This document shows positions 41,521 to 51,300 of a stretch of DNA of 54,955 nt, in pieces. Both the position numbers and the translations under genes were made by a program. Source of the stretch: an uncultured Methanobrevibacter sp. (GTDB lineage Archaea > Methanobacteriota > Methanobacteria > Methanobacteriales > Methanobacteriaceae). The notes beneath the pieces are model-generated. The model was not told the DNA's origin and did not search any database. It saw only the letters and a program-made list of their open reading frames with translations. Positions within the stretch are counted from its first letter, which is position 1. Each line of letters starts with the position of its first letter. The stretch covers positions 1 to 54,955 of the forward strand of contig NZ_OMWA01000025.1 in assembly GCF_900314615.1 (NCBI RefSeq). Direction: 5' to 3'.

Positions 41521-41919
41521 ATGAAACTGATTCTGGACAGTGAAAATTCACATCCGACAACAATAACGGTCAAGGGAAAGGAAATAACATTGCTTTTGAT
41601 AGAATCCAGCATTCTAATCGATTCAACACAAATTGCAAAGATATTTGATAAAAAGGAAAAGACAGTAGCTACCAAAGTCCAGAAATCCGGGCTTGAGAAA
41701 TACGAAACCGAAAACGTTAAGCTGCTTAAAAATTACGGACTGATGCATCCCGATGCCGTTAAGCCAAGGCCGTTTTATGACTTAAGACAGATTTTGGAAG
41801 GGCCTGCATATTATTATTTTGAACAAACGGATGAAACAGATCTGATTGATGTCATTGTACGTGTGGCTATAGGTAAGCACCGTGAATGGATTCATAACAG
41901 GGACATTGATGAATATTAA
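41521..41919 (+). CDS. hypothetical protein with HTH-like segment
   Basis: 132 residues; ATG behind aggag. A beta-rich start (MKLILDSENSHPTTITVKGKEITLLL) is followed by a possible helix-turn-helix (STQIAKIFDKKEKTVATKVQK) and an acidic C-terminus. Could be a regulator or a small virion protein. It is the last gene with the style of the virus-like element; the right attachment site probably lies between it and the adhesin genes. Confidence 0.5.
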   Translation: MKLILDSENSHPTTITVKGKEITLLLIESSILIDSTQIAKIFDKKEKTVATKVQKSGLEKYETENVKLLKNYGLMHPDAVKPRPFYDLRQILEGPAYYYFEQTDETDLIDVIVRVAIGKHREWIHNRDIDEY

Positions 41920-42209
41920 CCTTAACATTGTATATTTTTTAAGAAAAAACTATTAAAATAAATTTAAAGCTTTAACTTCAGATATCTATCTATTTTAATC
42001 TATCTCTTCAGGTTCTATGTCTATTCAACAATTCTATTTCTTTATGGGATTTTTTAAAACTTTAAACTTTCAATAGCCATAATTTGACTATTTTAAATTC
42101 ATTCATATTTGGAATAATAAAACTTGTTTTAAATGTTGTTCAGTGAATTTAAAATTTATATAACAAGTTTGATATAATATATATCAGTTAATGTTGTTGA
42201 GGTTAAACG
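41920..42209 (+). promoter_or_regulatory. promoter region of the adhesin operon with inverted repeat around the TATA box
   Basis: The TATA box tttatata at 42155-42162 would start transcription near 42185, 25 bases before the TTG. Inverted-repeat arms aaacttgtt (42120-42128) and aacaagttt (42162-42170) bracket the presumed B-recognition/TATA region, as an operator might. The right end of the virus-like element must lie in or near this spacer, but I found no convincing repeat shared with 16,952-17,124. Confidence 0.45.
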
Positions 42210-45200
42210 TTGAAAAAAATATTCTTAATATTTTTAGTGGTTATTTTCATATTGTCCGTTAATGTGTCATTTGCGGATAATAATACATTTTATGTAAGTA
42301 CCAATGGTAGCGATAGCCTTGGCGACGGATCTTTTGACAACCCTTACCAGACAATTAATTATACTGTAAGTAAGGCATCCAACAATTCAAATATCTATTT
42401 AACAAGTGGTGTTTATGAATCCAGTTGTGATATTGACAAATATATTTCCATAACTGGAGTTGGGGATGTTTCCATCGATGCATCTTCCAATCAAAAAATA
42501 TTTAAAATAAATGAAAATTCATCTCTTACTATAAACAATCTTAATTTTGTAAACGGATTCGCCGATTTGGATGGTGAAGTATTATCTCCAATTGTAAATG
42601 AAGGAAAATTGACAATATTAAATTCCACATTCAATAATTTCACAACAATTACGGGCGCTATTAAAAATATGAATAGTTTAACAATCAGCAATGTTAAAGC
42701 AACCAATTTAAACATCAATAAAAGCCCTTATGGTGAATTTGTTACAAATATTGGCGAATGTGATATTCTAAACTCAAATGTCTTATCTTCAATATACAAT
42801 AATGGAAATTTAATTATCAACGACTCATACATTGATACTTATCTAACAGGCATAGACTATGTCCCACAAAATGTCACCACAATCATCGACAAATCAAAAA
42901 TAGCTCTTTTAAGACTTAAAAATTCAAATCTGGTCAACATTTCAAATTCAATAATCGACTGTAAAGATTACCACACGATTTCAGTTAACCGAATCAATTT
43001 ATTCAATTCAACATTTAATCCTGATAAAGATTCAAAATATCCATTAAGTTTCGATGTTGCTAATCTGACTGCTGTTTCATGTGTCTTTAATTACATAGTA
43101 ATGTTCAGCGCAAACTCCAACATCAACATAACCTATTCCACATTCAGGGATTATGTAAACACTGCATATTATTCCAATATTTACCTAAACCACAATTGGT
43201 GGTGTGACAACAAAGGCCCAAAAATCTATAAAAATGAATACTCGAATATTATCGCTGATGATTGGATTGTAATGACATTATTAAACGAAACCAGCGACAT
43301 TATCAAAGTTGACTTTGCCCACTACACTGATGGAAGCAACATCAATGATTTGGAAAACCCACAATTATTCACTCCACGTTATGTTAGTGTAGAAACCGAA
43401 AGCGGACACTTCAACCAATCAACAGGATATCTTAAAAACTCCGTTTTCAAAGCACATTTAATAGATGCCAATACTAATACAATGATCTACGCAACAGCAG
43501 ACAATCAAGTCTTAAGACTAGCTATTGGAGAAGGAAATACAAACTACGCATGGTATGTATCCGATACAATAGGCAATGATTATTTTTATGACGGATCACA
43601 GGAATATCCATATAAAACTCTCAAAAAAGCAATATCCTCAGCTCTTAGTGGAAATACAATTTACATCAACGAAGGAACATACACATTAAGCTGGAATGCA
43701 AATTTAATAATCTCCAAAAACCTGACATTCATAGGTCTAGATGGAGCAATACTTTCAAGACCAAACAACCGCAATATATTCATAGTCGATGAGAAAGGAG
43801 AATTAACTATTTACAATCTGACTTTCACAACATATACAAAAGATTACTACACCAATCCTTTAATCCACATAACTGGAGGTAATGTAAACATTAAAAATTC
43901 CATCTTTTATGACATTAGACAAACCACCGGCGTAATTTCAACAGAAAAGCAAGAAAGCAATATTTATCTCGATAATGTAACTTTCGACAATATTGTAGGC
44001 TCAGCAATTAATGGAAATGCAAGCAATATTCTAATTAACAATTCAAGATTCATCAACGGCTATGATGGAACTGCAGAAGACGGATCATACATCTCCGTAA
44101 AATCAAATTTAACCATATTAAACTCAAAATTTGAAAACAGCACACAATCAATGATATCAATCAACAGAAAAGGCTACTATCAGCCTGAAACATCCTACAT
44201 AAATATTGCAAATACAACATTCATAAACAATAACTTGCAGAAAAAAGATTTCTTCGGCCTTGACATCGGCATTGGAAAATACTTTGCTGGAAGATACTCT
44301 GTAGTGGATAACTGCACATTTATTAACAACACCGGCCACTTAATATTTGCATGTGAAATATTAAACTCAGCATTTATTAATAACACCTGCATTCCGTTTG
44401 ATACTGAATTCGGCAGTGGCACAATTGCTGCAAATTATCCGAAATCACTTATTGAAGCAAGCAGGTTAATTAACAATTCCTATTTTGAAGGCAATTCATA
44501 TATTTCAAAATCATTTGAGGATAAAATAATATATGCTCCAAATGTTTATTATTCAACATTCGTTTCAAATACTGCAGCTTATGGTGGAGCATTGAACAAT
44601 GCAAGTCAGGTACACTACTGTGTTTTCCTAAACAACACCGGAATTTACGGAGGAAATGACCTGTTCCTTTATTCAGGCAATTTGGATGCATCAAGCAATT
44701 GGTGGGGATCCAATCAAAAACCGGACACAAGCAGGATTCAGGTATTCATCGGAAATCTGACTATCGACAATTGGGTCATAATGGGTTTGGATGCAACACA
44801 TGATAAGATAACCGCTACACTTGATACATTGCTTGACAACAATAGAAACTATCACAAGCTAAATCAGATTTTACCATCAAGGGAAGTTTCATTTTCAAGC
44901 ACTGGAGCACTGATTAGTCCAGATAATTTAAAGTTATCTAATAATGCAGCACAAGCAATAATGCTGAAAAATACATCAAATGATTTTAATGTATATGCAC
45001 AGATTGACAATCAGATAATGAGCCTGACAGTTTATAATAACTCCACACAAATAATAATCAAAAACCAGACATTTTACGGAAAGGACAATCTTTTCAATAT
45101 TACACTAATCAACATTAACGGTCATAAAATTTCAAATCAGGACCTGAACATTCAAATAAAATCAGAAGGAAACGTTATTGACGCATACACTTTAAGCACT

Positions 45201-48200
45201 GACGTCAACGGTGAAACCCAAATCAACATCAACTATCCGATTGGATCATATGAAATAACTGTAACCTATCCTGGAAACGGATACTTTGAATCAACATCCA
45301 ATAGGGCAATAATAAAAGTCTCAGACATCCAAACAAGATTAACATCATTGAATTATACATACTGGGGCAAGAACAATAAGTTCTATGCAATTCTAACCGA
45401 TAAAAACGGAAAATATATTTTAAATGAAAAATTGACATTGAAAATCTATGACATGAAAAATAAGCTAATCAGCACAGCTGAAGTTAAAACAGGTCCTGGT
45501 GGACGTGCTGATATATTATTATCACTCGATTCTGGAAGTTATAAGTTAAGATGGGATTATTCAGGTAATGATTGGTATTCAAGCAGCTATTCCGAGTCTT
45601 ACATTGAAATAAAACCGGTCAATACCTCCATAATACTTCCAAACTCAACAATATACGGAAAAGGAAACGATTATAAGATAACATTCAAAGATGCCTATGG
45701 AACATTAATATCTGATGAGACAATTTCACTCAAGATTTCAAACGCAACAGATTCCAGAACATTCAATTTAAAAACTGAAAAAGGAATCGCATCAATCAAT
45801 ATCAACCTGCTTCCAGGTGCTTACAAATTGGAGGCAACATACAAGGGCGATGATGTTTATGGTCCTTCCAATGCAAAAGCAACATTAACAATAAATCCAG
45901 TATTCATAACATTCGACTTCAACTCCCATCCGGAAATACCGATTAATGGAGTATTCACAGTAATCTTAAAAGACATGTACGGCAGGAAAGTATCTGGAGA
46001 GAATCTGACACTGGAGTTATATGATGATGGGCTTTTAAAAACATATACTGCAATTACCAATGCAGCAGGTGAAGCCGACTTCAAAATCGATGCAGCAGAA
46101 GGCAAATACTTCGGAATAATTAATTATGATGGAAATGTATGGTATGAACCGTCAACCGGAGCAGCCACAATAACAATAAGTCGAGATGTTATAATAAATA
46201 ATGTCTACATCAACGCTAATGATTTTGTAGCATATTACGGTGAAAACAAATACTATGTTATTGAGTTCAACGACACAAACGCATACTCCCTGGAAGATAA
46301 AATCATCAATGTTTTAATTTCATCATCCGATTGGTCCAAGTCATTTGAAGTTCCATCCGATATTTTTGGAAAAGCAAGACTTCAGATAACACTTGACCCA
46401 GGAAGCTATAATATAACTTATAAATACTCAAATGATTATTATAATATTCATGCTGAAGGTTCTAACTCAATAGTTATTTATAAAATGCCAACAACCCTAA
46501 CAGCGTCCAACATGATTGTAAATGTTGGCCAGGCACGCAACTTTGAAGTTAAACTTACAAATGACAAAGGAAACGGATTGGCCAATCTGCCAGTCAATAT
46601 AACTATCGATGGAAAAAAATATAATCTAACTACAAATGCAAATGGAATTGCAAAAATACTTGTTAACCTTGATTTAGGCCTTCATAATGTCTCATGCTCA
46701 TTCATTGATAAAAACTATGAAAAATCAACATGCAACTCAACAATCTTAGTAGTCGATTCAGCTAAAATCGCAACAAACATCGAAGCTAGTGACATTAATG
46801 GAGTCGAAAACGAAAGCATTGTTATCGAAGCATTACTAACAGACTTAATTGACAATCCAATAGCATCATCAGAAATTACACTGGCTATTGATGATTTGGA
46901 TAACCTGACTGCATATACAGACAGCAATGGTGTTGCGAAATTCAACGTCAAACTTCAATACGGCAATTACAAAGCAAAATTGAACTATAACGGAAATGAC
47001 ATAAAATTGGAAAGCTCAAAAACAATCAACATATATGTTAAAGCAGGAGAAAATGTTACAGAAACAATACTCTTTGGAAATGACTGTGAAATAATAAATG
47101 GAATATCTCCAAATTACTTCGTTGTTTTAACAACACTTGATGGCGAATTTATCACAAACCAAACAATAGAATTCAAAATTAAAAATCAAAGCTATAAAGT
47201 TTTAACCAACGAATTTGGAAGAGCATATTTAAACATCCCATTAAAACAGGGATCATATGAAGTGGTTTCAACTTTCAACGGTTCAAACAACTTAACCAGA
47301 GCTTCAATTATTAATCATATTTCAGTTTATGGAAATGTTGTTAACCTATACTCACAGAACATTATAAAATCATATAATAACGCAACACATTACTACGTCG
47401 GATTAACCGATGCAAATAATAATCCATTAGCAAATAAGATAATCAAATTCCACATTAACGGCAAGTCTTATGAAGACATCACTGACAGTGAAGGTTTTGC
47501 CTGCTTTGAAGTATGGTTAAATCCCGGACATTACCAAATAACAGCCGAGTACAATGGCGAGTTTGAAGATGAACATACAATCGTTAAGAATAACATTACA
47601 GTTTTAACAACAGTTTTAACCAAGAATGTTGAAAAATACTGGAACGGAAAGACAATATTGTCAACAACATTCATGGACAGCAACAACAATCCTTTAGCAA
47701 ATACCAAAGCCTACTTCATATATAACAATCAAATTTACACAATTAAAACAGACAAAAATGGTAAAGCTAGTCTAAATCTTAATATGGGAGTAGGAACCCA
47801 TAAAATTATTGCTGTTAATCCTAATACTTACGAAAATAAAACATTTACAGTAAAGATATTGCATACCGTAATTTCTAAAAACATGGTAAAGTATTATGGC
47901 GATAAAACTAAATTCCGTGTGAAACTGCTTAATTCAAATGGGAAACTTCTAAAGAATACAAAAATTAAAATCACAATCAATAAAAAAACCCATACAATTA
48001 AAACCAATAAAAACGGCATTGCTAGTTTAAAAATCAATCTAAAACCTGGAACATACAAGATAATTACTTACAATACAAAAACAGGTGAAAAACGCACCAA
48101 CACAATAACTATTAAATCAACAATAATCACAAAAAATAAAGTAGTAAAATCATCTAAAAAGACCAATTTCAAAATAAAGATTCTTAACTCAAAAGGAAAA

Positions 48201-48371
48201 ATCATTAAGAATGCAAAAGTCAAAGTTAAAGTTACCAAAAAGACATATGCTCTTAAAACTAATAAAAAAGGCATTGCAACTTTAAACATTAAGCTTAAAA
48301 AAGGAACTTATAAGGTAATTTCTTCATATAAGAAGTTACAAGTTACAAACAAAATCAAGGTGGTGAAATAA
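42210..48371 (+). CDS. secreted adhesin-like protein with beta-helix and Ig-like repeats
   Basis: 2,053 residues; TTG start behind ttgaggt. Signal peptide (MKKIFLIFLVVIFILSVNVSFA). Residues about 25-930 form right-handed beta-helix repeats of the Asn-rich adhesin type (FYVSTNGSDSLGDGSFDNPYQTI; repeated NSxFxN; NWWG/NWWC). From about 945 to 1800 come roughly eight Ig-like/Big-type repeats (pattern G-L-x-x-L-P-V-N-I-x-I-D-G-K … L-G-x-Y/H-x-V-x-x-x-Y). The last about 250 residues are Lys-rich repeats (TKIKITINKKTHTIKTNKNG) ending VTNKIKVVK with no transmembrane anchor. Such proteins decorate methanogen cell walls; the basic tail may bind the negatively charged wall. First gene of a pair. Confidence 0.9.
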   Translation: MKKIFLIFLVVIFILSVNVSFADNNTFYVSTNGSDSLGDGSFDNPYQTINYTVSKASNNSNIYLTSGVYESSCDIDKYISITGVGDVSIDASSNQKIFKINENSSLTINNLNFVNGFADLDGEVLSPIVNEGKLTILNSTFNNFTTITGAIKNMNSLTISNVKATNLNINKSPYGEFVTNIGECDILNSNVLSSIYNNGNLIINDSYIDTYLTGIDYVPQNVTTIIDKSKIALLRLKNSNLVNISNSIIDCKDYHTISVNRINLFNSTFNPDKDSKYPLSFDVANLTAVSCVFNYIVMFSANSNINITYSTFRDYVNTAYYSNIYLNHNWWCDNKGPKIYKNEYSNIIADDWIVMTLLNETSDIIKVDFAHYTDGSNINDLENPQLFTPRYVSVETESGHFNQSTGYLKNSVFKAHLIDANTNTMIYATADNQVLRLAIGEGNTNYAWYVSDTIGNDYFYDGSQEYPYKTLKKAISSALSGNTIYINEGTYTLSWNANLIISKNLTFIGLDGAILSRPNNRNIFIVDEKGELTIYNLTFTTYTKDYYTNPLIHITGGNVNIKNSIFYDIRQTTGVISTEKQESNIYLDNVTFDNIVGSAINGNASNILINNSRFINGYDGTAEDGSYISVKSNLTILNSKFENSTQSMISINRKGYYQPETSYINIANTTFINNNLQKKDFFGLDIGIGKYFAGRYSVVDNCTFINNTGHLIFACEILNSAFINNTCIPFDTEFGSGTIAANYPKSLIEASRLINNSYFEGNSYISKSFEDKIIYAPNVYYSTFVSNTAAYGGALNNASQVHYCVFLNNTGIYGGNDLFLYSGNLDASSNWWGSNQKPDTSRIQVFIGNLTIDNWVIMGLDATHDKITATLDTLLDNNRNYHKLNQILPSREVSFSSTGALISPDNLKLSNNAAQAIMLKNTSNDFNVYAQIDNQIMSLTVYNNSTQIIIKNQTFYGKDNLFNITLININGHKISNQDLNIQIKSEGNVIDAYTLSTDVNGETQININYPIGSYEITVTYPGNGYFESTSNRAIIKVSDIQTRLTSLNYTYWGKNNKFYAILTDKNGKYILNEKLTLKIYDMKNKLISTAEVKTGPGGRADILLSLDSGSYKLRWDYSGNDWYSSSYSESYIEIKPVNTSIILPNSTIYGKGNDYKITFKDAYGTLISDETISLKISNATDSRTFNLKTEKGIASININLLPGAYKLEATYKGDDVYGPSNAKATLTINPVFITFDFNSHPEIPINGVFTVILKDMYGRKVSGENLTLELYDDGLLKTYTAITNAAGEADFKIDAAEGKYFGIINYDGNVWYEPSTGAATITISRDVIINNVYINANDFVAYYGENKYYVIEFNDTNAYSLEDKIINVLISSSDWSKSFEVPSDIFGKARLQITLDPGSYNITYKYSNDYYNIHAEGSNSIVIYKMPTTLTASNMIVNVGQARNFEVKLTNDKGNGLANLPVNITIDGKKYNLTTNANGIAKILVNLDLGLHNVSCSFIDKNYEKSTCNSTILVVDSAKIATNIEASDINGVENESIVIEALLTDLIDNPIASSEITLAIDDLDNLTAYTDSNGVAKFNVKLQYGNYKAKLNYNGNDIKLESSKTINIYVKAGENVTETILFGNDCEIINGISPNYFVVLTTLDGEFITNQTIEFKIKNQSYKVLTNEFGRAYLNIPLKQGSYEVVSTFNGSNNLTRASIINHISVYGNVVNLYSQNIIKSYNNATHYYVGLTDANNNPLANKIIKFHINGKSYEDITDSEGFACFEVWLNPGHYQITAEYNGEFEDEHTIVKNNITVLTTVLTKNVEKYWNGKTILSTTFMDSNNNPLANTKAYFIYNNQIYTIKTDKNGKASLNLNMGVGTHKIIAVNPNTYENKTFTVKILHTVISKNMVKYYGDKTKFRVKLLNSNGKLLKNTKIKITINKKTHTIKTNKNGIASLKINLKPGTYKIITYNTKTGEKRTNTITIKSTIITKNKVVKSSKKTNFKIKILNSKGKIIKNAKVKVKVTKKTYALKTNKKGIATLNIKLKKGTYKVISSYKKLQVTNKIKVVK

Positions 48372-51300
48372 TGAGAAAAGCAGCTATCATTGCAATCGTT
48401 CTCGTGCTATTCGCATGTTTGTCAGTTAGCTATGCAGATGATAGTTTGGATAATGCAACATTAACAACCACCGATGAAGACGTTATTGCTTTGGAAAGCG
48501 ATGATGTTTTAGAAGACACTTCAGAAATTTCAGTAACGGATGACAATTATGACCAATACTTTAACAAGTACACGGGTAAGCTGAATGATGATGTCGGAAG
48601 CGTTTCTACAGTTAAAATAGGTAATGTTACAGATAAGCTATTTACATTCGACAAACCAGTTGATGTAATGCCTTTAAGCGAAGATAGTCAAATCAAAAAT
48701 GGCGTAATTCATTTGATTGAAGGCAGTGACGGATCAAGTGTATGTAATCTGATTATTAACAATACTAAAGGAGATGTGATGAAAGACGGAATGTCAGTAT
48801 CTAAATTGCATGGTGTTTGGCTTTCAAACTCAAGCAATAACTTAATTTCCGGAAACACCATTATCATTGCAGAAGAAGAAGGATGCTATGCAATGCCTAT
48901 GGGATATTCATCCAATAACAGAATTGTATACAATAATATAACATCCCATATTACTTCCTGTTTAGTAATGGGCTCATGCAATAACAATACAATTTCATAC
49001 AATAGAATTAGAATGTTAAGTGTTAGGGATATGGTTACTTCGAATTTGATTTACTTTAATGGATATGGGCATGCTGATTATCAGGGTCCTGCCGACTGTG
49101 TTGGAAATATAATCTCCAATAATTATTTTGAAGGATTTTCAAACTCAATATGGTCCGTCATCGTTAAATGTGACGGAAAATCTGATGATACACAAATAAT
49201 TAACAATACCATTATTAAAGGCCATGAAGGAATCCGTGTTCTAGATGATATACTAACAAATTATGGTATACAGGCTAAAAATGTTTTAATTAAAGATAAC
49301 ACGATTATTAATTCCACTTTATCAATTTTAACGGGGTCTAACAATGTGGAAATTTTAAATAATCATATTGTTGGTTTTGCACAAACTGAAGGAATATTTG
49401 CAGAGAACTTTAAAGATGGAAATGTTTCCATTCATGACAATACAATTGAATACACAGATTTGGGTACTGGGATTCATGTTGCATCAGACAATGCTGAAAT
49501 TTATAACAACAAAATTAAAATTTCAAGATATGGTGATGGAATAATTATCGAAGCAGATAATGCAAAAGTACTTAAAAATGATATAAAAGTCACACAGGAT
49601 ACTGCAATAGGAATTCACGGTTCAAATACGGCTATAGAAAATAATGTCATATATTCATTTGGAAAGGGAATTGTTAGTGCAATTAATAGGGAAAGTGAAA
49701 AAGTTTATAATACAAAAATTATCAATAATAAAATTTTCACTGATGACTATGCGGTTTATATAGATGGATATGTCTTCAACACTACAATTAAAGATAATAC
49801 TGTTGAGACAAATCAAAGCGAAGCATTCTACATTAATATTATTGATACTTTGGAAGATAAGCAACATGGAAGTATCGCTGATAATAATGTAAATGGTGTA
49901 ATTGAAAATACAGAAACCTTAATAATCGATGACAGTAATTTTTATGATTATTTTGATGAAGATGGATATTTCACATACGAATTCAAGCCAAACTCAAAAA
50001 ATATAATCTTTTTCACATTCTTGACAAATAAAGATGTTCATTTCACAGACCAGATTATCCTAACAAGCAACAAGATGGCTAATTTGCTTTATAACGTATC
50101 AATTACTTTTAGTGGCGACGCATGCGATTCGTCCATAAGTGATCTTAAATTCTATAATATAGACAAATCAAGCATAATTCTAGATGGTGTTGAAAATGTG
50201 GACATTAAAAATAACGAATTCACAACCATTGGAAGAAATATATACTCAATTTCAACAATTAAAGCGCAAAGAGGATGTGTAGGTTGTAATATAGTTGGAA
50301 ATGACATATTTGTTACATCATCCTCAGATTATGCATTCGCAATTTCACTTACCGAACCTGAAAGCGTCATTGCAAAAAGATTCTCTAAAAACTTTGACAT
50401 TTCAGACAACAACATTTTAGTTAAAACAACTGGTGTTGGCGAGGGAATTTACATCGACGCATTAATTGAAAGCGATATCAAAAACAATCACATTAATGTA
50501 ATATCTGATGATTCAGCATATGGTATATCAATATGTAATGTTATGGGAACTCCTCATGATATCAACATAGATTCAAATGAAATAATACTCAATTCAAAAG
50601 AAATGAGTTATTTGGTAGAATTGTATATGGCGGATGATTGTAAAATTATAAATAACTACCTAAAAGCTAAAAGTAATGGAATCTATGCTGTTGCAGCTTA
50701 TAGGTCAAATGGAATTACTATAGATGATAATGAAATAATTATCTCCTCAAAAGGATTGACTAGTTCTGGTGTTTCAGATGTGATTGGAAAAGGCGAGTCT
50801 GCAATTAATATTAATAGGGTTTCACAAATCACAAGCATTTCAAACAATAAATTTGATGTTGAAAAGGCAAGCGTTTTAACAAAAGATGGTTCAATCATTA
50901 AAAAATATGCAAATAACAGTTATGTTATTTCACCTTATAATTATGACTTGTACTTTAATAGTCAAAATAAACTAGTCAATGGCATTATTAAGGATGATGA
51001 AACTATATTATTTAAGAATTTCACAACTTCTAAAGTAATGGACATTAACATTCCAGTTACAATTAAAGGTTATGAACATTTAAATGAATTTAAGGCGGTT
51101 TTAATTCTATCCGGCATGGCAAATGATGCAAATATTTCTGGAATAATCTTTAATAATGCTGATGTTAAATTAGATGGTGTAAACAATGTAGCTATTGGCA
51201 ATAATTCATTTATTTCAACATCAATCAAAGATATTGGTGGAACTAACAATACAATTGAGTCAAACCTATTTGATGGTTGTGATGTTCTTTTAGAAAATGC

